64,000 nt of DNA, from positions 62,001 to 126,000 of the forward strand of contig JABTUJ010000002.1 in NCBI GenBank assembly GCA_015075445.1, given 5' to 3'. Positions 27,119 through 35,871 of the stretch are shown here, piece after piece. A program made the position numbers and the translations under genes. This DNA comes from Verrucomicrobiales bacterium (GTDB lineage Bacteria > Verrucomicrobiota > Verrucomicrobiia > Limisphaerales > J093). Every line of letters starts with the position of its first letter. Position 1 is the stretch's first letter. The notes beneath the pieces are model-generated. The model was given only the letters and a program-made list of their open reading frames with translations, searched no databases and was not told where the DNA came from.

Positions 27119-28417
27119 ATGCTCCACGATCCCAGCCACCGTCCCCAACCCATCACTACCGCCGAAATCGTCCTGCAACCGGCGGAGAAGGAAGTCCTGC
27201 GCCGCCTCGTCGCCGAACTCGCGGAGGTGGCCGCCCTGCCCGTCCATCGGGAGAAGGCGGAGCTCTGGCGGCGGCTCAACGACCTGGAATCGGACCGTCC
27301 CATGGTCTGGATCAACGAGATCCCGTGGCACGAGATGAACGTGGACGACGAACTGACACTGCGCACCAAGCACCCCTGGGCACGCGAGTGGGAAACCACG
27401 CTCCGCCAGACGCTCTACCAATGGCGCCACCTGCCCGCCGACATGATCGTGAGCGACTTCATGGAGTGCCCGCTCGCCATCCACAGCTCGGACTTCGGCA
27501 TCATCGAGGATGTGGATCTGGCCCTGACTGACCGGGCCAATCCCATCGTGTCGCGACACTTCAACATCCAGATCCGCGACTGGCCGGACCTGGAAAAGAT
27601 CCAGATGCCCCGGATCACCCACGTCGCCGCCGCGACCGAAGACCGGTTCCGCGTGATGTCCGAGATCTGTGCGGGCCTGCTGCCGGTGCGGAAGGTGGGC
27701 CAGACCCACATCTGGTTCACGCCCTGGGATTATCTGATCCGGTGGTGGGGCGTCACCGAAGCCATGGTGGATCTGCATGAACGGCCCGACCTCGTGCAGG
27801 CGGCCGTGGCCCGCATGGTGGCTGCCTGGAACACCGAGCTGGATCAGTTCGTGGCCCAAAACCTCCTTTCGGCCGACGCCAATAATACGCGCATCGGCTC
27901 CGGCGGCTATGGCTTCACCCGGTCCCTGCCCCCGCCCGCCCACGGGGTTGGGGTTCAGCCGCAACAGATGTGGGGCTGCTCGAACGCGCAGATCTTCTCG
28001 GACGTCTCGCCCGAGATGCACTGGGAATTCGCGCTCAAGCACGACTTCCCCTGGCTGAACCGCTGGGGCCTCACCTACTACGGCTGTTGCGAACCGCTCG
28101 ACTTCAAGCTCGACCTGCTCCGGCGCATCCCGAACCTGCGGAAAGTCTCCATGAACTACCGCATCAAGTTGAACCGCGCGGTGCAGAACGTGGCCGACCG
28201 CTACGTGTTCAGTTACAAGCCCAACCCCGCCGTGTTCGCCACCGACGAGTGGCATCCCGAAGAAGCCCGACGCGAGCTGGTCGCCGAGCTCGAGCGCGCC
28301 CGTGGCTGCCACGTCGAGTTCATCATGAAAGACATCTCCACCGTACGCTATCAGCCGCGGCGTCTGTGGGACTGGGCGCGCCTGGCGATGGAAGTCGTCG
28401 AGGAACACGCTCGGTGA
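27119..28417 (+). CDS. Uroporphyrinogen-decarboxylase-like protein
   Basis: 432 residues, cytosolic, no signal peptide. The overall pattern (RPMVWINEIPWHEM, HFNIQIRDWPDLEKIQMP, DLVQAAVARMVAAWN, FSDVSPEMHWEFALKHD, YGCCEPLDFKLDLLRRIPNL, ISMNYR-like core) matches the URO-D/methyltransferase superfamily members found beside glycoside hydrolases in anaerobic and soil bacteria rather than true HemE. The arginines and aspartate of genuine HemE are not evident, so haem synthesis is unlikely; a corrinoid-type methyltransferase or other role is possible. A CC pair and HGVGV lie in places where related proteins bind metal. It follows the fucosidase block in the same direction after a palindromic repeat. 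Confidence 0.6.
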   Translation: MLHDPSHRPQPITTAEIVLQPAEKEVLRRLVAELAEVAALPVHREKAELWRRLNDLESDRPMVWINEIPWHEMNVDDELTLRTKHPWAREWETTLRQTLYQWRHLPADMIVSDFMECPLAIHSSDFGIIEDVDLALTDRANPIVSRHFNIQIRDWPDLEKIQMPRITHVAAATEDRFRVMSEICAGLLPVRKVGQTHIWFTPWDYLIRWWGVTEAMVDLHERPDLVQAAVARMVAAWNTELDQFVAQNLLSADANNTRIGSGGYGFTRSLPPPAHGVGVQPQQMWGCSNAQIFSDVSPEMHWEFALKHDFPWLNRWGLTYYGCCEPLDFKLDLLRRIPNLRKVSMNYRIKLNRAVQNVADRYVFSYKPNPAVFATDEWHPEEARRELVAELERARGCHVEFIMKDISTVRYQPRRLWDWARLAMEVVEEHAR

Positions 28418-28453
28418 GCCGGAACCGCCGGGGCTGAACCCTCGCGACCGGGT

Positions 28454-29200
28454 GTAGGCGCCGACGTCAGGAGGCTCTGCCTGGCTTGAGTCTCGTCACC
28501 TCGACTCCTGCGGGGCGGTAGGTGCCGACGTCAGGAGGCTCTGCCTGGCTTGAGTCTCGTCACCCGACTCCTACGGGGCGGTAGGTGCCGACGTCAGGAG
28601 GCTCTGCCTGGCGAGTCTCGTCACCTCGACTCCTACGGGGGTAGGCGCCGACGTCAGGAGGCTCTGCCTGGAGGTCTCGTCACCCCGACTCCTACGGGGT
28701 AGGCGCCGACGTCAGGAGGGCTCTGCCTGGCGAGTCTCGTCACCTCGACTCCTGCGGGGCGGTAGGTGCCGACGTGAGGAGGCTCTGCTGGCAGGTCTCG
28801 TCACCCCGGCTCCTACGGGGGTAGGCGCCGACGTCAGGAGGCTCTGCCTGGCTTGAGTCTCGTCACCTCGACTCCTACGGGGCGGTAGGTGCCGACGTCA
28901 GGAGGCTCTGCCTGGCTTGAGTCTCGTCACCTCGACTCCTACGGGGCGGTAGGTGCCGACGTCAGGAGGCTCTGCCTGGCTTGAGTCTCGTCACCTCGAC
29001 TCCTACGGGGCGGTAGGTGCCGACGTCAGGAGCTCTGCCTGGCTTGGTCTCGTCACCTCGACTCCTACGGGGCGGTAGGTGCCGACGTCAGGAGGCTCTG
29101 CCTGGCTTAGTCTCGTCACCCCGACTCTACGGGGCGGTAGGTGCCGACGTCAGGAGGCTCTAGCTGAGCTTGAGTCTCGTCACCTCGACTCCTACGACGG
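28454..29200. repeat. Tandem array of 12 imperfect hairpin units (~62 bp)
   Basis: Twelve units of 58-66 bp stand head to tail, with a truncated thirteenth starting at 29203. Each begins GTAGG(T/C)GCCGACGTCAGG and ends TCACCTCGACTCCTACGGGG. Within a unit the left 24 bases pair with the right 24 in 18 positions around a ~10-base TGCCTGGCTT loop, so every unit can fold alone. Units 7-9 are nearly identical; outer units differ by small deletions. There are no variable spacers, so this is not a CRISPR array. The left arm is the same 23-bp family as 27009-27080 and 49891-49913. It fills the gap between the URO-D-like gene and the frayed 3' end of sdaA. Confidence 0.9.
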
Positions 29201-29229
29201 GGGTAGGCGCCGCCGCGGGTAAACCGCCA

Positions 29230-30832
29230 TCAGCACCCCGCCGCAACTCCGTGCGCCGCACCCGCAGCCTTCCGCTTCGCCAGCGTCTGCTCGGGGCCAG
29301 CGACGTGGGCGTAAGCGACAACCCGCCCAGCCCGGTGCAGCGCAACTCCCGCGGCATCTGCTCGCCCACCCGTTGAGCCGCCTCGACGACCTCGTCGAAC
29401 AGGATGACCGGGTCGTAATCCGCCAGCGCCAGGTTCGCGCGAACGCCTGGCTCGCCGCCAGCACGTTCTTACCCAGGCACGGCACCTCGACGCGGTTGGC
29501 CACCGGATCGCAGATGAGCCCCAACAGGCTCTGGAGCGCGAGTGACGCGGCCGCCATCGCCTGCACCAGGGTGCCATCCGCCAGCGTCACCAGGGCCGCA
29601 GCCGCCATGGCGGCTGCGGAACCCCCCTCCGCCTGGCACCCCCCGACCTCCGCCGCAAAGGTCCACCGACTGGCGATGAACACGCCGATGAGCCCGCTCG
29701 CCAGCAACGCCCTCGCCATGTCCTCCTCGGACAGCCCCATCTTCTCCGCCACCGCGATCACGGCTCCGGGCAGTGCCGCACACGCGCCCGCGGTGGGGGC
29801 CGCCACGATGACGCCCATCGCGCTCTTCACTTCCATCAGCGCCGAGACGTACAGGAGCACGCGATTGAGCGCCCCGCCGTTCAGCAATCGACCGCGGGCG
29901 TGCAGTTCAGCGAACCGGCCGGACTGATGCCCCAGGACCCGGTCTTCGTAATGTGTGCCGGTAATCCCCTGCTGGATGGAATGCCGCAGCAACCGCACGA
30001 TTGACACCATCCGGTCCAGGCACTCGCTCTCGGTCAGGTTGCCCCGGGCCCGCTCGTATTTGACCGCCAGTTGCCAGAGCGGCGTGTTCCGCCCGGCATC
30101 ATGCCGCAGCATCGCCTCGCCTGTCGTGAAGGGCACCGTCATGCCCCGCCACGACGGCACGGGCAGCACGGGTGACAGCCGCTTCACCTCGCGCACCGGC
30201 ACGAAGGCGCGCAGCGATTCGATGGCTTCGTCGCTCACGAAGAGCGAGCCCTTGACCTCCACGAGATCCCCACCCGCCGCCGCGTGGACGACGACATCGT
30301 CCCACTCGCGCGACTCCGCCAACCGCCGCGCCACCGCCCGGCCGTCGCCCGCCACCCAAAGGAGCGTCTCGTGGTAGTCCCCGAACAGCGAGACGGAGTG
30401 GCCATCCACGCTGATGACCTCAATCATGCCGCCGCCGGTAGACAGGGCGATCAACGAGTGTTGGGCGCGTGCATGGCGCAAGGTCAGCCGATAGGTGTTG
30501 GGGTGGGCATCCCCGGCATCGACGATCTCGATGCGAACGCGCACCCCTGCCGCCCGCAAGGCCTCGGCCGAACCCGGCAACCGCTCATCGGCGGCGTCCC
30601 AGCCCAGCAACCCCCCGAACAAGCCCATGTCGGAACCCTGGCTCTCGTGGGTGGTCGGCAGCGAACCCTGGCGATCGAACTCGACCCGCACCTCGTCGAT
30701 CTGCCCGTCCATCAAGTCCCGCGCCAACCGCCCGATGCGCAGGGCGGCGGCGCAGTGGGAGCTGGACGGGCCCCGCATGACGGGTCCGATGACGTCGTTG
30801 AAGATGCTGACCGGCAAACCGGCGTTACTCAT
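29230..30832 (-). CDS. sdaA: L-serine dehydratase (iron-sulfur), frameshifted near C-terminus
   Basis: Converts L-serine to pyruvate and ammonia using a 4Fe-4S cluster. From ATG 30832: beta domain with [12 protein letters not shown] (Thr of the usual SSSHT is Cys), then the alpha domain with [21 protein letters not shown] and [17 protein letters not shown] carrying the cluster cysteines. After SQAFA the frame is lost (around 29435): the next frame gives [20 protein letters not shown] then [20 protein letters not shown], the expected C-terminus. A one-base loss explains this. After TPTSLA a second shift would give [10 protein letters not shown] and a stop at 29230; without it the frame runs to 29160 in the hairpin array. 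Sequencing error or recent inactivation are both possible. Divergent from the prepilin gene. Confidence 0.8.
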
Positions 30833-30920
30833 ACGGTGCGTACCCAATCCTGCTTCAGACCGCGGATCAAGAACCACTTTCCCCGTTGCCCACTCCCGCT
30901 CCCGTGCGTATGGTTGCGCC

Positions 30921-31700
30921 GTGCCAAAAGTCCAACGTCTCGCCGTCTGCACGCGTGTTCCGCCCACGGCACCGGCACTCGGCATCTCCGGACCGCGCCA
31001 GGGATTCACGCTGATTGAACTCCTGGTGGTGATCGCGGTGATCGCCATCCTCGCAGGTCTCCTGCTCCCCGCCCTCGCCCGGGCCAAGGAGAAGGCGAAG
31101 TCCATCAAGTGCACCAGCAACGAGAAACAGATTGTCCTCGCGTATCTCCTGTACGCCGATGACAACGCCGATCATCTGCCGGTGGCCGGCCAACCCGAGC
31201 CCTCGATGGGCGCCGGGTGGGTCGCGCCGAGTCGCTGGTTCCAGGAGGTCAGCCCCTACATCTCCCGCATGGAGACCAGCTACACGACGCTCGTGGCCAA
31301 AGGCAAGGTGGTCGTGTGCCCCTCCGCCAAGATCGACAAGTCCATCCCGAAGAACATCCCCGGCTTCGAAGGCTACGGCGGGTACGGCCACAACTGGGCC
31401 TACCTCGGCTACACGCCGGAAAACTCGGAGAAGCGGCTCGCCCGGCAGAAGACCTCCATCATCACCAAACCGGTCGAGACCGCCATGAACGGCGACAGTC
31501 TCGACCCCGGCCCCGGCATCAACTGGTGGGACTATGGCTACATCGATCCGCCCAGCGTCACCCGCGATTTTCCGTATGTGCGCCACGGGCGCGGCGGCAA
31601 CTACGCCTGGGCCGACGGGCACGTCGCCCTGGGTCGCTGGCGAGACATGTCCACCGGGAAGGAAGGCAAGCTGGACTGGTACTACCAACCAGCGCCCTGA
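30921..31700 (+). CDS. Prepilin-type N-terminal protein with H-x9-DG end
   Basis: 259 residues from GTG 30921 (no in-frame ATG before the motif). A leader ending RQG is cut by prepilin peptidase before [18 protein letters not shown], the type IV/type II pseudopilin helix, followed by [17 protein letters not shown] as in the large prepilin-like family of this phylum. The C-terminus has [14 protein letters not shown], exactly the H-x9-DG motif. Such proteins are numerous in Verrucomicrobiota and Planctomycetota and may build pseudopilus-like secretion machines. It precedes the sulfatase gene by 63 bases in the same direction, so co-expression is likely. Start divergent from sdaA with only 88 bases between. 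Confidence 0.85.
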   Translation: MPKVQRLAVCTRVPPTAPALGISGPRQGFTLIELLVVIAVIAILAGLLLPALARAKEKAKSIKCTSNEKQIVLAYLLYADDNADHLPVAGQPEPSMGAGWVAPSRWFQEVSPYISRMETSYTTLVAKGKVVVCPSAKIDKSIPKNIPGFEGYGGYGHNWAYLGYTPENSEKRLARQKTSIITKPVETAMNGDSLDPGPGINWWDYGYIDPPSVTRDFPYVRHGRGGNYAWADGHVALGRWRDMSTGKEGKLDWYYQPAP

Positions 31701-31763
31701 AGCGCCCCCTTCCGACAACGACCCGTTTCTTTGCGACGAAGGAGCGAGAGAATCCAGAGTGTC

Positions 31764-33446
31764 ATGAAGGGTTCGGTTCCCCTCCTCCCCCTCGCTTCCG
31801 TCCTTCTGCTCGGGGTCGTCGCCGCGGCGGCTCCGCGGCCCAACTTCGTCGTCATCCTTTCGGATGACATGGGGTATTCCGACGTGGGCTGCTACGGGGG
31901 CGAGATCGCGACACCGAATCTCGACGCCCTCGCCGCGCAAGGCCTGCGCTTCACGCAGTTCTACAACACGGCCCGTTGCTGCCCCACCCGGGCTTCCCTG
32001 CTCACCGGTCTGCATCCGCACCAGACCGGCGTCGGCCACATGATGGAAGACCGCGGCCACGACGGCTACCGCGGCGACCTCAACCGCCGCTGTGTGACGC
32101 TGGCCGAAGCCCTCCGGCCGGCCGGCTATCGGACCTACGCCGTGGGCAAGTGGCATGTCACCCCCGGCGCTTCGGCCCAGACCCTCGCCGCCACACACAA
32201 CTGGCCCCGACAACGCGGTTTCGACCGCTTCTATGGCACGATTCACGGCGCCGGCAGTTTCTGGGATCCGAGCGCGCTCGTCCGCGACAACCAGCCCATC
32301 ACCGTCGCCAACGACCCCGAGTATCGTCCCGCGGTCTTCTATTACACCGACGCCATCAGCGATCACGCCGTGCGGTTCCTCCGCGAGCACGCGCGCGATC
32401 ATGCCGGCCAACCTTTCCTCCTCTACGTGGCCTATACCGCAGCCCACTGGCCCATGCACGCCAAGGAAGCCGACATCGCGCGTTACCGCGGTCGTTACGA
32501 TGCCGGTTACGCGGCGATCCGCGAGGCGCGCCTGACCCGGCTGCGGGAACTGGGTCTGCTCGATCCGACCTGGACGCCCGCGCCGCTCGTGGGCGACTGG
32601 GCGAAGGTCAAGGACCGGGAGTTCGAAGCCCGCGGCATGGAGGTCTATGCCGCCATGGTCGACTGCATGGACCAGGGCATCGGCCGCATCGTGGCCGAGC
32701 TCCGCCAGCAACGGCAGCTCGACGACACGCTCCTCTTCTATCTCCAGGACAACGGGGGTTGCGCCGAAACCGTGGGCCGTGGCACCAACGCCCCGCCCCG
32801 CGCCGGGCAACCAACCCTGCCCCCCATGGCGCCTGACGCGCCTCAGTTCGGCAGTGTGCCGAGGCAGACCCGCGATGGCTGGCCCGTCCGGCAAGGCTAC
32901 GGTGTCCTGCCGGGTCCGGCCGACACCTACATCGCCTACGGCCGGGAGTGGGCGAATGTCAGCAACACCCCGTTCCGCGAGTACAAACACTGGGTGCACG
33001 AAGGCGGCATCGCCACCCCGCTGATCGTCCATTGGCCGGCGGGCATCGCACCTTCGCGTCGCAACGCCCTGGTTCGCGAACCGGGCCAGCTCCCCGACAT
33101 CATGGCCACGTGCCTGGCCGCCGCGGGCGCGAACTACCCGGCGGAGTCCAACGGCCAGAAGCTCCTGCCCCTCGAAGGACGCAGCCTGTTGCCTGCGCTG
33201 GCGGGGCAACCGGTGGAACGCGACGGCCTCTTCTGGGAACACGAGGGCAACCGCGCCATTCGCGTCGGGCAGTGGAAGCTCGTGGCCAAGGGACGCAACG
33301 GACTCTGGGAGCTCTACGACATGACCGCCGACCGCACGGAGACGCACGACCTTGCCCGCGAGCAACCCGAACGCGTCCGCGACCTGGCTGGACGGTGGGA
33401 AGCCTGGGCCCGACGCGCGCACGTCCTCCCCTGGCCGGAGAAGTGA
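31764..33446 (+). CDS. Type I sulfatase (arylsulfatase family)
   Basis: 560 residues, signal peptide MKGSVPLLPLASVLLLGV... ending near AAAAP. NFVVILSDDMGYSDVGCYGG gives the first metal-binding aspartates. CCPTRASLLTG is the sulfatase signature; Cys72 should become formylglycine. VGKWH supplies the conserved Lys and His, and LLFYLQDNGG the later metal-binding Asp-Asn. An EYKHWVHEGGIATPLIVHWP segment and a C-terminal RVGQWKLVAKG strand complete the family. It hydrolyses sulfate esters of a sugar, in the periplasm. Next to fucosidases and a FucP permease the natural guess is sulfated fucan or another sulfated fucose glycan, but linkage cannot be read. No maturase is in the window. Confidence 0.85.
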   Translation: MKGSVPLLPLASVLLLGVVAAAAPRPNFVVILSDDMGYSDVGCYGGEIATPNLDALAAQGLRFTQFYNTARCCPTRASLLTGLHPHQTGVGHMMEDRGHDGYRGDLNRRCVTLAEALRPAGYRTYAVGKWHVTPGASAQTLAATHNWPRQRGFDRFYGTIHGAGSFWDPSALVRDNQPITVANDPEYRPAVFYYTDAISDHAVRFLREHARDHAGQPFLLYVAYTAAHWPMHAKEADIARYRGRYDAGYAAIREARLTRLRELGLLDPTWTPAPLVGDWAKVKDREFEARGMEVYAAMVDCMDQGIGRIVAELRQQRQLDDTLLFYLQDNGGCAETVGRGTNAPPRAGQPTLPPMAPDAPQFGSVPRQTRDGWPVRQGYGVLPGPADTYIAYGREWANVSNTPFREYKHWVHEGGIATPLIVHWPAGIAPSRRNALVREPGQLPDIMATCLAAAGANYPAESNGQKLLPLEGRSLLPALAGQPVERDGLFWEHEGNRAIRVGQWKLVAKGRNGLWELYDMTADRTETHDLAREQPERVRDLAGRWEAWARRAHVLPWPEK

Positions 33447-33530
33447 GCCCGGACCTCGGCAGAGGGAACAAGGAGCGCAGAACGGAACCGCAGGTCCAAT
33501 TCCGGAGGCTCTGCTCCTGCTCCCCGGCAG

Positions 33531-33583
33531 AGAGCAAGAGCAAGAGCAAGAGCAAGAGCAAGAGCAAGAGCGAGAGCAAGAGC
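33531..33583 (+). repeat. Hexanucleotide microsatellite (GCAAGA)n
   Basis: About eight copies of GCAAGA with one GCGAGA variant, between the sulfatase stop and the palindromic repeat. On either strand it would read as Ser-Lys or Leu-Leu/Ala runs but no gene uses it. Confidence 0.85.
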
Positions 33584-33656
33584 GGGAATCGAATCGGCGG
33601 TTCTTGATCCTCCCACGAACCGGAATGCAGAAGGCAGAGGGGCACCCATCCAGGCC

Positions 33657-33822
33657 GGTTCATGGCCCCTGAGCAGATCCAAGCGAACCGCGTCACTTCC
33701 CCAATTTCCGATGTTCGCAATCGGCGGAGAATCCAAGACGGAGAGTCCCTCCGCCGATTGAACATCGGGGATGGGGCTGAGGGAGTCGCTCCTTGGACCT
33801 GTGGTGCGGGCGTCCCGCGAAG
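33657..33822. repeat. Palindromic dispersed repeat, copy A
   Basis: Hairpin arms CGATGTTCGCAATCGGCGG (33709-33729) and CTCCGCCGATTGAACATCG (33749-33767), then GGGATGGGGCTGAGGGAG and CCTGTGGTGCGGGCGTCCCG. The left flank has GTTCATGGCCCCTGAGCAG. All pieces recur in the same order at 41363-41614. It ends six bases before the cobB stop, so it may also act as the terminator of that operon. It fills most of the gap 33447-33827. Confidence 0.8.
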
Positions 33823-33827
33823 CGGCC

Positions 33828-34562
33828 TCAGGTCCACAGCCGCGCGAGCAACTCGGGCAACACGACCCCCGCCGGACCCGCGAGCACGTAATGCGCCTGG
33901 TCGGTGAAGGGAGTGGGCGTCGGGTTCACTTCCACGACGGTGGCGCCGCTGCGCAGCGCCTCGGAGGGCAGAGCAGCGGCCGGGTACACGACCGTCGAGG
34001 TGCCCACGGACAGAAATACCTCGCAGGTTGTGCTCGCTTGCCAGGCCTCCTCCAGCTCCGCCGGCGGCAGAAGTTCGCCAAACCAGACAACGTCCGGTCG
34101 TAACGGGCCGCCGCAGCGGGGGCAGCGGGGTGGAACCTCGCCCGTCTCCGGCCAGGTCGCGACCGGGACGTCTTCGGCAAAGCACTTCGTGCGGGTAATG
34201 TTGCCGTGCAGCTCGATCACCCGACGGCTGCCGGCCCGCTGATGGAGTCCGTCCACGTTCTGTGTCACGAGCCGGAAATGCGGCACCCGCGCTTCGAGTT
34301 GCGCCAGGGCAACGTGGGCCGGGTTCGGTTTCGCCGCTGCCACGAGTTCGCGTCGCCACGCATACCACTCCCACACGAGTCTGGGCTGCTGGCGAAATGC
34401 CTCCGGCGTGGCGAGTTCTTCGACACGATAACGGGCCCACAGGCCGGTTTGCGCATCCCGAAAGGTCGGCACCCCGCTCTCCTGGGAAACCCCGGCGCCC
34501 GTCAGCACAGTCCAACGGGTGGCCGCCGCCAGTCGGGCAAGCAAGGCCGCGGGAATCGTCAC
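33828..34562 (-). CDS. cobB: NAD-dependent protein deacylase, sirtuin (CobB type)
   Basis: 244 residues. Rossmann motif VLTGAGVSQESGVPTFRD, catalytic His in VIELHGNITR after TQNVDGLHQRAG, zinc cysteines in TKCF and RCPRCGG, then LRPDVVWFGE and VGTSTVVYPAA. The WYAWRR segment aligns with FYNARR of E. coli CobB and supplies the Y-x-x-R pair that lets class III sirtuins remove succinyl and malonyl groups as well as acetyl groups. GTG start overlaps the stop of the DUF167 gene (GTGA), so translation is coupled. It is the last gene of the sucC-sucD-DUF167-cobB run, a suggestive link because succinyl-CoA is the source of lysine succinylation. Confidence 0.9.
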   Translation of the reverse strand: MTIPAALLARLAAATRWTVLTGAGVSQESGVPTFRDAQTGLWARYRVEELATPEAFRQQPRLVWEWYAWRRELVAAAKPNPAHVALAQLEARVPHFRLVTQNVDGLHQRAGSRRVIELHGNITRTKCFAEDVPVATWPETGEVPPRCPRCGGPLRPDVVWFGELLPPAELEEAWQASTTCEVFLSVGTSTVVYPAAALPSEALRSGATVVEVNPTPTPFTDQAHYVLAGPAGVVLPELLARLWT

Positions 34563-34858
34563 GGTCCAATCCCCAGACGGCGGGCGGCCTCGGGCAGCTT
34601 GAGGCCGTGGATTTCAAACACCTTGTGGGTGGAGGTCCGGCCCCGCACCAGTTGAACACTCCGCCGGGGGAGGCCAAGCGCGTCTGCGAGAAACCGCAGC
34701 ACCGCCTCATTCGCGGCGTCGTCGACGGGCGGTGCCGCCACGCGCACCCGGAGTTCGTTCCCCTGCTCCCCGGCGATCGCTGTCTGCGTGGCGCGCGGTT
34801 GCACCTTCACGTTCAGACGCAAGCGGTCCGCGAGGGGTTGGAGACAGGCAGAACTCAC
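34559..34858 (-). CDS. DUF167 / YggU family protein
   Basis: 99 residues, a single small domain: LNVKVQPRATQTAIAG, ELRVRVAAPPVDDAANEAVL and SVQLVRGRTSTHKVFEIHG match the DUF167 family, whose members are widespread but without a settled function. Full length, no signal. It starts 34 bases after the sucD stop and overlaps cobB by 4 nt. Confidence 0.9.
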   Translation of the reverse strand: MSSACLQPLADRLRLNVKVQPRATQTAIAGEQGNELRVRVAAPPVDDAANEAVLRFLADALGLPRRSVQLVRGRTSTHKVFEIHGLKLPEAARRLGIGP

Positions 34859-34892
34859 CGGGGAACGGCCGCAGACCCAGCGGGCCGTGGCA

Positions 34893-35798
34893 CTATCGTT
34901 TGAGGAGTTTCAGTAACGTCTCCGCCATCACGGAGGGGGTTTCAGCGACGGCGATCCCGGCGTCCGCCAACGCCGCCACCTTGGCCGCAGCCGTCCCCTT
35001 CCCGCCGCTGATGATCGCGCCGGCGTGGCCCATGCGCCGACCGGGCGGCGCGGTGGCTCCCGCGATGAAGCCGGCGACCGGCTTGCGGCAGTTCTCCTTG
35101 ATCCAGGCGGCGGCCTCCTCTTCCGCGGTGCCGCCGATTTCGCCGATCAGGATGATGCCGTGCGTGTCCGGGTCGTCGTTGAAGAGGCGCAGGACATCGA
35201 GGTGCGACATCCCGGGGACCGGGTCGCCGCCGATTCCCACACAGGTACTCTGCCCAACACCCGCGCGGGTGAGCTGCCACACCGCCTCGTAGGTGAGCGT
35301 GCCGCTGCGCGAAACGACGCCCACCCGACCCGCCCGGTGAATGTAGCCCGGGGCGATGCCGATGCGGCAACCCCCGTGTGAATCCGGCCCGGATCCGGGC
35401 GTCACGATGCCCGGGCAATTGGGACCGATCAGGCGCGTCGGCCGGCCCTGCATGGCCTGGCGCACCTTGAGCATGTCCGTGACGGGAATGCCTTCCGTGA
35501 TGCAAACGACGAGCTCGAGCCCGGCGTCGGCTCCCTCCAGGATGGCGTCGGCCGCGAAGGGTGCCGGGACGAAAATCGCCGATGCCTGGGCGCCGGTCTG
35601 CTTCACGGCTTCGGTTACCGTGTCGAAGATGGGCACATCGTGCGGGCCGTGGCGGAAGCTCTGGCCGCCCTTGCCGGGCGTGACTCCGGCCACCACCTGA
35701 GTGCCGTAATCGAGCGAAAGCTGGGCATGCCGCGCGCCGAAGCCGCCGGTGATACCCTGGATGAGCACCCGCGTGTCGGGTTGGACGAGAATGGCCAT
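34893..35798 (-). CDS. sucD: Succinyl-CoA synthetase alpha subunit
   Basis: 301 residues from ATG 35798 (the frame is open further upstream, but this start matches the family). N-terminal CoA-binding Rossmann domain with [16 protein letters not shown] and [10 protein letters not shown], then [12 protein letters not shown]. The active-site histidine is in [15 protein letters not shown] and is transiently phosphorylated in catalysis. [17 protein letters not shown] is typical. With SucC it interconverts succinyl-CoA and succinate with nucleotide phosphorylation in the TCA cycle. It follows sucC by 73 bases; no strong Shine-Dalgarno seen. Confidence 0.95.
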   Translation of the reverse strand: MAILVQPDTRVLIQGITGGFGARHAQLSLDYGTQVVAGVTPGKGGQSFRHGPHDVPIFDTVTEAVKQTGAQASAIFVPAPFAADAILEGADAGLELVVCITEGIPVTDMLKVRQAMQGRPTRLIGPNCPGIVTPGSGPDSHGGCRIGIAPGYIHRAGRVGVVSRSGTLTYEAVWQLTRAGVGQSTCVGIGGDPVPGMSHLDVLRLFNDDPDTHGIILIGEIGGTAEEEAAAWIKENCRKPVAGFIAGATAPPGRRMGHAGAIISGGKGTAAAKVAALADAGIAVAETPSVMAETLLKLLKR

Positions 35799-35871
35799 GA
35801 GAGTCTGCGGAGGCTTGCGAGTTAAGGACGAAGCGCGCGGCTGGGTCTTGGGGCAGGGTCGGAGACGACGG

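Noticed and set aside
28454..29200. Possible CRISPR array
   Set aside because: Units repeat end to end with no variable spacers, and the repeat itself is a whole imperfect hairpin; no cas genes.
30867..33422. 851-codon minus-strand frame opposite the prepilin and sulfatase genes
   Set aside because: Shadow frame; the plus strand encodes clear prepilin and sulfatase motifs.
34565..34710. Longer minus-strand frame spanning DUF167 to the sulfatase gene (536 codons)
   Set aside because: Shadow of cobB, DUF167 and repeat DNA; no protein-like features.
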